Under the pieces are notes generated by a model, which ran no database searches, was not told the origin of the DNA, and saw only the letters and a program-made list of their open reading frames with translations. From Elgaria multicarinata webbii (taxonomy: Eukaryota; Chordata; Lepidosauria; Squamata; Anguidae): a stretch of DNA of 64,000 bases. Position 1 is the first letter of the stretch, and the number at the start of each line of letters is the position of its first letter. Of this stretch, positions 56,082 through 64,000 are shown piece after piece. Location: NCBI RefSeq assembly GCF_023053635.1, contig NC_086180.1:2394001-2458000 (forward strand). Reading direction: 5' to 3'. The translations under genes were made by a program, and so were the position numbers.

Positions 56082-56454
56082 AGCTTCTCTGGGAGACAAT
56101 AATTATCTGGAAAGTGGGATAAAATAGAATAAATAAATACGTAATTATGGATAATAAATCAGCAGATCAAATTAGGAAACCTTCCTAGTATTTGTGCAAT
56201 GAATGAAAGGAGGGGTCCAAATGACAGATCTACAGCTGCCCACCCCAATGACAGAGCCCTCAGCCCAGATCCCAAACTGTCCTGGCCTTTAAGCACAGCG
56301 GGGGCTTCCCTGGGCCTCTAGACTCTCCTGGCAGGGATATCCTACTCTCATTCCCTTCATCCAAGCATCAAGTAGCTCACGTTTCTTATGAAATCAGACC
56401 AGCTAACCTTATCTCGTTCGGTGGCGTCAATTTCTCTGTTACTCAAGATAAACC

Positions 56455-56869
56455 CTACAAGAGTTCAATTTATCACCTTTAAAGCCTTACATGGTTTGGG
56501 TCCAGGCTACCTGCGGGATCGCCTTCTCCTGCACAATCCACCCCGCACACTCAGGTCCTCTGGGAAGAACTTCTTTCAGCCAGCCAAAATTAGGCTGACA
56601 GGTATTACCCAGAGGACCTTCTCTTCTGCTGCTCCCACACTGTGGAATGGCCTGCCGGAGGAGATTCGTCAACTTAACAGTCTTTTAGCATTTAAGAAAG
56701 CTATAAAGACTGATCTCTTCCGGCAGGCCTATCCAGTGGAATTTTAGGATGCTTTTAGGATATTTTTTAAGGATGTTTTAACAATGTATACTATGTTTTA
56801 ATCAGTATTTTATGTATTTTATACTTACTGTTGTTCCCCGCCTTGATCAAAATGGAGAGATGGGTAAGA

Positions 56870-56906
<37 letters not shown>
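56455..56906 (+). mobile_element. L2-type LINE 3' part
   Basis: An open frame encodes [18 protein letters not shown] and TFSSAAPTLWNGLPEEIRQL to YPVEF. The 3'UTR (TTGTTCCCCGCCTTGATCAA) ends in an (ATT)n tail at 56868-56906. It is the same subfamily as 40711-41385. Confidence 0.88.
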
Positions 56907-56907
<1 letters not shown>

Positions 56908-57180
56908 CAATCAATCCTTTATTTACAGTCAATAGACCAGAAAAAGAGAGGTACAGTCATTCCAAGCAAAAGGTCAATAAGATAACCTATGTGCTTAGGT
57001 TATACTTAGATAACCTAAGCATATAAAACATACCATTAATAGTACATTTTAATACATAAAAATCAAGGGTAAAAGGGAGTAAGATCAGAGCAAGAATGGG
57101 ACGTACGTTATCATTAGACCTTGAACAGAACAGAACATAGGAGGAAAATTCAAGCAATCATACGTGGTCTGGTGAGAATG
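56907..57180. other. Possible unclassified interspersed repeat
   Basis: ATCAATCCTTTATTTACAGT at the start looks like the inverted poly(A)-bearing end of a retroposon. It contains the palindrome AACCTATGTGCTTAGGTT with a decayed echo (GATAACCTAAGC). I cannot name the family. Confidence 0.35.
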
Positions 57181-57484
57181 GCCAGATGATGATGATTTGC
57201 AATGATTAGCATATGCAAACAGGGCACAAAGAAACATGTACTGTTTACTGTGTACATTATTTTCACAAGAGCTCTGTGATGCAGGGTAGATTTTGAGATG
57301 CGACCTGCCCCCAGGCTACCTGATGAGCTTCATGGCTAGTTAAGCATTTAAACTTGGATATCCCAACTACAAATGTTCAGTCCACCATAAGCCACCTCAT
57401 CCTCCATGCAAGGGACTAGTTTGCCAACACTGATTTTAACTTGGGCCTTCAACTTGCAGTATAGGGAGTGGTGGTGGTGGTGGT

Positions 57485-57567
57485 GAATCATAGAATCATA
57501 GAATAGCGGAAGGGGCCTACAAGGCCATCGAGTCCAACCCCCTGCTCAATGCAGGAATCCACCCTAA
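57485..57567 (-). mobile_element. CR1 LINE 3' stub
   Basis: Only the inverted tail and about 60 bp of 3'UTR are present (GGCCTACAAGGCCATCGAGT). Confidence 0.85.
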
Positions 57568-57623
57568 TCGATTTGTAGGAAAAGCATTCCTGGAAGAAAG
57601 TGGATCCACAATCCTGCTCACAT

Positions 57624-57626
<3 letters not shown>

Positions 57627-57662
<36 letters not shown>
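57627..57662. repeat. (GA)n microsatellite
   Basis: About 17 GA units. Confidence 0.92.
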
Positions 57663-57665
<3 letters not shown>

Positions 57666-58987
57666 CTGCAACCCAAAAAATACCAGCAAGACTCCCGTCT
57701 ACACAAGGCATTTATTTTGCACTTGTGCTCCCTCACTTACAGCAGTTTGCGGGTGTTTTACATGACATTGGCATCTGCCAGGGCCTCTCCTGTGCTTTGC
57801 AACCATTACAGCATGTGTGTTTTTTACCTAATGAGGAAAGAGCGTGTTTCTGTGAATGGCAGATGAAACCCTAGTGTATTTGCACAATTCCGTTACACCA
57901 CCGCAGTGTCACTTCATGGTTGTGTAATGAAACATATAGAAAGGCAGAGAAAGACACCCCACCCCCGGAAAACAACAACAACATATAAAGGAGCCATTCT
58001 TAGTCCCATGACGAAACCAGAAGCAGAAGCCTCAGAAAAGTGGTGGGTTAAAAGCCTCATGTAAAATAAAACCACCAGCAGGCTATTCCCACCAGCAGGC
58101 TATTCTGGGTTATTCACCAGCAGCCTGCAAACCAAGGATTGATCAGCCCAAAACTAAAACATCAACCTGATCAGTTCCCAGTTTTCCACTCTACCCCCCA
58201 CTTTTGTATCTGGCCACTCTAGTACAGACCAGGTACAAAAGAGGGGCAGGGCTCCTGCAGCTTTCACTGTTGTGATGAAGAGGGGATTTCACCAGGTGTT
58301 GCCTGCATACAAAGGACACCTGCTGAAATTGCCTTTTCTATACAACTGTTAAAGATACAGGAGCCCAGTCCTCCTTTCCATAGGGTCACCCTGTTTATCC
58401 ACTGTGTGAAAGGAGCCTCCATCTGCTAGGAAATTAAGTGACCTGGGGTGGAAACTGTGAGCGCTTGGTTAAAGCCACTGCCTTTTTCTTCTGTTGAATG
58501 TGGGGGCAAAACGGTGGGCTGCAGATCTTAGAAGCTGCAGCACCAAGTCCTGGATAAAAATGGGACCCTTTCAGCCAGAAACGGAGAGAAAAAGCCAATA
58601 CACACACACACATGTCCTTCTGCCGCCACCACCCGGTGCGGAACAAATTACGGCTGGTGAACCGGCAGGCCTGCTCATGGACATCAGAGTTGGCCTCTGC
58701 TGTCGTTGGGAAACGAGCTAAGTGCTTCTGATTTAATTGGACCCCAGGAATCCTTTGGGTGATTCTCCGCTCCAGTGAGCACCACAGGGAAGTTCGTGCC
58801 GCTTGCCCCCCCTCGGCCTAGAACAAGGCCTTAGTTGTGTAGGAGTGTGCTAATGGCGCAACAGAGGGGATGCCGGATGAGGCCTCCAGACCCATGCCTA
58901 GAGGCGTATTGGCCAGCTGTTCCAGCTGTTTTCTTTTCAACTGGCCTTGGGGTTTGGCATTACAGAGATATTTCCTTGTCTAAACCG
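57663..58987. other. No recognised feature
   Basis: Unclassified intergenic sequence without convincing coding, RNA or repeat signals. Confidence 0.45.
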
Positions 58988-59210
58988 CTCAAAGGGCTCA
59001 TAGCTGAAGTAGGAACAGCACCTGCTTTGCAGCAGATGCTCCCAGGTCCAATGCTCGGTAGGGACACCGCCAGTTAAAGGTGTCAGGTGCCAGGTGATGA
59101 GGGAAGACCCTCCTCTGCTTAAGAGCCTGGACAGCCACTGCCAGTTAGAGTGGAAGCCCACGCTGGGCAGGAGGGACTGATGGTTCAATACTGAATACGG
59201 CAGCTTCGAA
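58988..59210 (+). mobile_element. Decayed tRNA-derived SINE
   Basis: GGGCTCATAGCTGAAGTAGG, then CACCTGCTTTGCAGCAGATG, CCCAGGTCCAATGCTCGGTA and the end ATACGGCAGCTTCGAATG keep the order of the SINE seen at 24218. Confidence 0.65.
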
Positions 59211-59284
59211 TGGTCAACCCTTCATCCACTGTCCAGCTGAAATGGTGATCAGCGTAGTGCTGAGTCAAGGACATACATGGAACC

Positions 59285-59760
59285 ATAAAAAGAACCACAC
59301 TGGCTCATCCAGCATTCTGTTCACACAGAGGCCAACCATCTGCCCACGGGAAACCCACAACCAGGGCATGAGTGCAACAGCATCCCTCCACCCATGTTCC
59401 CCAGCAACTGGTGTCCATAGGCATACTGACCTTGACGCTGGAGATGTTGTTCAACCATCAGGACTAGTAGCAAATGATGGCCTTCTCCTCCAGGAATTTG
59501 CCCAATCCTGTTTTAACGCCATCCTAATGGGTGGCCATCACTCCATCTTCTTGTGAAAGTGAATTCCATACGTTGACTCTGCACTGTGTGAAGGTTCTTC
59601 CTTTGATCTGTCCTGAATCTCCTGCCAATCAGCTTCATGGAATGATTTGACTGGGTTTGAGTATTATAAGAGAGTTCTTATGAGACGTCTACTTTCTCCA
59701 CACCAGGCATAATTTTGTCCCCCTCTGTCATGTCTCACCTTGTCTCAGAACAAAATTTGG
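59285..59760 (-). mobile_element. Old CR1/L3-type LINE 3' part
   Basis: CTGGCTCATCCAGCATTCTG at the left is the inverted 3' end. At the right, CTACTTTCTCCACACCAGGC and CCTCTGTCATGTCTCACC correspond to the coding end of a CR1-clade RT. No open frame remains, so it is older than the other CR1 copies. Confidence 0.65.
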
Positions 59761-60194
59761 GAGTGAAGGCTATGATGTTGTGTAGGTGTGAGGGCTCATT
59801 GTGGTCCTTTATCCCACCCTGTTGCCTTTTGCTAGCTTCTGGTGTTGTAGCTGCCTGTGTTTGGAGTTGCTAAGCAACACAGAGACAGTCTCATTTCCTG
59901 TCTCTCTTCAGACATGGTCCTTGGGCAGTACAAACGTGATGATGCTCACATACACACACACACACACCATCAAGCGACGGTTGCTAGAACAACCTAGGGA
60001 CTGTCCTCCCTTACTAGCTAGCTCTGGTTGCTATGCAACAGAACAGTTGTGGTCCTCAATACCTCTCTAATGATGTTTTCTAGGCCATGCAGAGTGTAGT
60101 GTGGAAGTGTGTCCTCCACTGTTACGCAGCTGAGTTTAGGTTGAGTGGGGAGAGCAAGATGGTGACCGTCTTTGCTAGGCTGATGTGTTGTATT

Positions 60195-60510
60195 TTATTA
60201 TATTACTAGCAAAAAAGCCCATCATACGACAGGTGTAGAGGAGCAGTCTGGTGAGGAGGTTAGTGGGTTTTGGCCGCTCTGCTAGGCCGGAAGCTCCTGG
60301 CAGTGATCTTTCTCCAAACTTGGAACTGCCATAGAAGGCTGCAGTTCCGAGAAATGTCACTAGATGGGGCCAGAGGGCAAAAACTATTTCTCAGAACTTG
60401 GAACGTCCATAGAAGGCCACAGTTCTGAGGAACGTCACTAGATGGTGCCAGAGGGCAAAAACTATAACTGGCTTGGGGGAGCAGTCTGGGCTTTTATAGA
60501 GAGAGATTCC
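60195..60510. repeat. Unclassified repeat with 78-bp tandem duplication
   Basis: Two diverged units at about 60309-60386 and 60387-60464 share CTTGGAAC..CCATAGAAGG and GTCACTAGATGG.GCCAGAGG. The outer wording AGCAAAAAAGCCCATCATAC and CTTTTATAGAGAGAGATTCC looks like element termini, family unknown. Confidence 0.55.
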
Positions 60511-60581
60511 ATGAGCATCACCAGAAGAGGGGAAAATCACGTTTCCTTATCATTGCTTTCCTCCCCACTTTTGTCCTGGGA

Positions 60582-61200
60582 TACATAGAATCATAGAATC
60601 ATAGAATAGCGTAGTTGGAAGGGGCCTACAAGGCCATTGAGTCCAACCCCCTGCTCAATGCAGGAATCCACCCTAAAGCATCCCTGACAGGTGGTTGTCC
60701 AGCTGCCTCTTGAAGGCCTCTAGTGTGGGAGAGCCCACCACCTCCCTAGGTAACTGATTCCATTGTCGTACTGCTCTAACAGTCAGGAAGTTTTTCCTGA
60801 TGTCCAGCTGGAATCTGGCTTCCTTTAAGTTGAGTCCATTATTCCGTGTCCTGCGCTCTGGGAGGATAGAGAAGAGATCCTGGCCCTCCTCTGTGTGACA
60901 ACCTTTCAAGTGTTTGAAGAGTGCTCTCATATCTCCCCTCCATCTTCTCTTCTCCAGGCTAAACCTGCCCAGTTCTTTCAGCCTCTCCTCATAGGGCTTT
61001 GTTTCCAGACCCCTGATCACCCTGGTTGCCCTCCTCTGAACGCGCTCCAGCTTGTCTGCGTCCTTCTTGAATTGTGGAGCCCAGACCTGGACGCAATACT
61101 CTAGATGAGGCCTAACCAGGGCCGAATAGAGAGGAACCAGGACCTCACGTGATTTGGAAGCTCTACTTCTATTAATGCAGCCCCAAATAGCATTGGCCTA
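60582..61200 (-). mobile_element. CR1 LINE, open C-terminus
   Basis: Inverted ATTCTATG tail and 3'UTR, then 115 open codons (61020-60673) from [20 protein letters not shown] to the LSGML end. It is truncated at the AATGCAGCCCCAAATAGC position. Confidence 0.92.
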
Positions 61201-61424
61201 TTAAGGCCAGGCTAGGCCACTCCTGAAGGGACCGTCGACAGCCTGAGAGGATGGCTGGGCAGCCCTTTGCCTACCACCTTCCCCAGAGCCACTGAAAGGC
61301 CCGAGGGAAGGCCGAAGTGAGGAGGCCCAGCCCAGGTAGCTCAAGTCCTCAGCTCTTGAAGAGACCTTCAGCGGGCCTGAGAAAACTATGTTCTGCTGTT
61401 TGGGGTTGGGGTTTTTGTGTGTGC

Positions 61425-61482
61425 TGTTTATTTCAGTATTTAAAAAACGGTAAACCGCCTTGAGCTTACCATACAAATGTAA
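61425..61482 (+). mobile_element. L2-type LINE 3' end
   Basis: AAACGGTAAACCGCCTTGAG then TACAAATGTAATAAACAAG is a short L2-type terminus. Confidence 0.65.
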
Positions 61483-61518
61483 TAAACAAGCCAGCCAGCC
61501 AGCCAGCCAGCCAGCCAG
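61483..61518. repeat. (CAGC)n tract
   Basis: About eight CAGC units directly after the LINE tail. Confidence 0.9.
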
Positions 61519-62661
61519 AGAAAGGGAACTGCAGCCACTGGGCGTCATCCAGCAAACTCCATGCACCATGTGGACCCTCTTGGACAAGAAGGAAGCCAGG
61601 AGACCGTGTGGGTGCCTTATTCAGTGCAACTGGGCGCTGCAACCTCACAACATTGCGGCAGCGCAGGGCCTCCGGCTTCCGCCGCTTTCTCTGGCTCGCT
61701 GCAGCTTTCCCTTCCGCTGGCCGTTCTGCAGTGGGTCCCGCCTTGCCCGTTCCGTCTTCTTTGCAATCTGCCTTCCTGGGCCGTTGAAGTGCTGTTGCTC
61801 ATCCCGCCGCCACCTCTGTTCACAGGTTTTGCAGTGCTTCAAAAACCTGCCGACACTTTTTGACCAGCGAGGACAACAGGACAAATGAAAAAAGGGCACA
61901 CATCCACACAGGCCACGCTGCTCCCCTGGTCATACCACACTCGGGTCGCTGAGAAACTATTGCCTGCCTTCAGGCCAACCCCTAGCCAGGCTTCTGCCTT
62001 GGGCTTCAAGTGGTGTGCCTACATTGATCCCTCTGATTTCATACCTACAAAGCCAACGTATGGAGAGGGACGGCAGTGGGCCCAACCTCTCCTTATCGGA
62101 AGCCCCCAGGCGGTGGGTGCTGCTCAGGTCTGTGCCTCTCCCCCATTTCAGCACAATCCTGCATTTGCCAGTGTTGATTCCAGTTATGGTATTTCCCAAC
62201 AACTGGTGCGCGGGAGCCGTGGTAGGGCAAGGGTTAAAGGCTCCGCAGCTTCAGACGAACGCCAGGCGTCCGCGTGGGGCGAAGAGGAGAGTCCAGCCGT
62301 CGCCACCCAATTCTCCACCTCATTAACTCACTGAGCACTCTGGCACCGGCCTGTCTGTCCAGTTTGATGGGAATGCAGGGGGAGGGGGAGGAGGAGGAGG
62401 AGGAGGAGTGGGGGGAAGGCCCTAGGAAGATTCTGCCCCCCACTCTTTTGAGCTGAACTTGGAACCAAGTTTCAGTCCAGCGCTGAGGAAGCCAGGGAGC
62501 TGGTGCTCAGGTGAGTCCCCTGGCCTGACTCTTAGGTTTTCAGGGTGCCTGGGGTGTGGGTCGGTACCTGGGGAAAACAGGCTTTCCCGCTAAGGGCTGC
62601 TATTGTGGATTGGGGATGATGAATCCTTTAGTAGAGGGTGTATTCAGAATCATACCATCAT
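61519..62661. other. No recognised gene
   Basis: Moderately CpG-containing near 62.2-62.5 kb, with a (GGA)n tract at 62384-62407 and a strong donor-like CAG|GTGAGT at 62510/62511. No coding homology is visible. Confidence 0.4.
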
Positions 62662-62813
62662 GTTGTGGGCTCTGCCACCCTAGAGGCCTTCAAGAGGCAG
62701 CTGGACAGCCATCTGTCAGGGATGCTTTAGGGTGGATTCCTGCATTGAGCAGGGGGCTGGACTCGATGGCCTTGTAGGCCCCTTCCAACTCTGCTATTCT
62801 ATGATTCTATGTA
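62662..62813 (+). mobile_element. CR1 LINE 3' stub
   Basis: GAGGCCTTCAAGAGGCAGCT through the 3'UTR to the ATTCTATG tail. Confidence 0.88.
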
Positions 62814-64000
62814 AGGCTACAAGGGAAATCCAGTGGATCGTCTGGTCTAACTCTGTACCCTGAAGCAGTGGAGCCTATAGCGAAAACATCCCTACCCAGT
62901 CCTTCCCATCCTTGGCTTGAAAACCTCCTGTGCCAGGTAGTGGTGGGGAGGCATGGACCACTGTGGCAGCTGGCGAACGGTTCCAACAGTCAGTAGGTCT
63001 TCCTGGAACCGAACTGTACCGCTTCTCTTTGCCTTTGTGCCCCATGTCGTTGTCAGACATCTAGCCCACTTCATGCCCCTGGTGAAGGAGGGTCTGGCCA
63101 ACCAAAGCTTGTGCCACTACGAAGACACTGGCCTTTAAGGTGCCACAGAGCGCTGCGTTGTCTTCGCTGCAGCGGACTAGTGTGGCGACTCCTCTGGAAT
63201 TCCGGCTAGGGATGGACGAGCCGTCCGCATGAGAGCTGAAAGCGCTGCTGCAGCAGCGTGAGCTTCCCACGGTGTGCCTGCACACGTATTTCCTTCGCTT
63301 CTGCTCCAACAGGAAACAATACAAATTATGCAGGTCAAGGCAGAAAACCAGGTGAGGGTAGGCAGCCCTCGCCCGTGACCCCTCTCGCAAATGGTCTTCA
63401 TCGCGCATTGTCTGTCTCCAGCTTTCTTCTGGCTGGGATGTGTCTCAATATTTGTCAACTGCCACCTGATTTCTACTTGATTTCTCTCCTCCCCTCTCTG
63501 CAGGAGCCCTATCTAGTCCCGGGAGCCTGCTCTCATAGGATTTCGCTCTGGACCCATTATAATCCTGGCAGCTTTTAGCCTCTGAATCCCTTCCATGTCT
63601 GCCCTTTTAGGAAGATCCCTGGACTTTGGTAGAAACGCCTCATCTCTGAATGCAGTTCACTCATCTCTACTGGGGAAGCCATTGACACACCTTAGCAAAG
63701 GCCCTGTGGACTTCTCAGAAGAGCCACCACAAGACCCTGGATTCCTCCCTGAAGGAAATGGATGCCGCTATTAAAACCCAGCATGGACTCTAGAAACAAG
63801 TTGGCCCTCTATTCCCTTCATGGTGATGAAGACCATACCAACAGCGGCCAAAGACGTATCCATGTTGTCTGCCTACTGGAATGCTTGGGAGGAAGGTGTC
63901 CGGGAGGAAGGGTCATCATCTCCCCCCCTTGGGACTCTCCCACTGGCTCTATGGGGAACTGGAGGTATGTAAGAGCTGCCCCTTTCCTTTTAGATCATAG
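62814..64000. other. No recognised gene
   Basis: Contains two splice-like segments (63313-63351; from 63504) that join in frame but encode nothing I recognise. The last 400 bp show no identifiable repeat. Confidence 0.4.

Noticed and set aside
55571-56122. Open frames encoding runs of Ser-Leu or Arg-Glu
   Set aside because: They are translations of the CT microsatellite.
51220-64000. TEX261, expected upstream of NAGK from human gene order
   Set aside because: No segment encoding its hydrophobic N-terminus or other exons was found; it may lie beyond the window.

Overview
The window reads as vertebrate nuclear DNA, most likely from a squamate reptile (lizard). It has long introns, dense young CR1 and L2-type LINE fragments, tRNA-derived SINEs, palindromic hAT-type MITEs and many microsatellites. 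No bacterial or viral genome organisation is visible. Two host genes account for all convincing coding sequence. They are PAIP2B on the + strand (coding exons 18995-19158, 26954-27139, 28106-28162) and NAGK on the - strand (ten coding exons from 50703 down to 32360). The spliced NAGK frame adds up to exactly 344 codons plus stop, the length I recall for the human protein, with all splice sites GT-AG.

Layout. 1-18994 is upstream sequence or intron 1 of PAIP2B and contains only repeats and unclassified sequence. 18995-28162 holds the PAIP2B coding exons; a long candidate 3'UTR runs to an AATAAA at 30968 and carries a strong G-quadruplex motif just after the stop codon. 31.0-32.2 kb is a short tail-to-tail gap with one CR1. 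32.2-50.7 kb is NAGK: a compact 3' half, then repeat-rich introns 1 and 2. 50.28-51.2 kb is a CpG island around NAGK exon 1. 51.2-64 kb is repeat-rich sequence with no recognised gene.

Repeats. I count about fifteen CR1 3' fragments, all 5'-truncated and many still open in the reverse transcriptase C-terminus. There are about fifteen L2-type LINE fragments, the largest (54118-55420, -) keeping the reverse transcriptase VPQG and YADD motifs. Non-autonomous hAT elements have legible 8-bp target duplications (3298-3831, 40584-40680, 41916-42619). Foldback MITEs and several clear element-in-element insertions are also present.

The two genes are functionally unrelated: PAIP2B represses translation by binding poly(A)-binding protein, and NAGK phosphorylates salvaged N-acetylglucosamine. 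They are convergent neighbours here. In the human genome, as I recall it, the same convergent pair is separated by MCEE and MPHOSPH10, neither of which I see between them. I found no convincing new multi-gene system. The most unusual structures are the shared chimeric CR1 3' junction, the nested transposons in NAGK intron 2, the long foldbacks in transcribed introns and the double hairpin at 45.4 kb.
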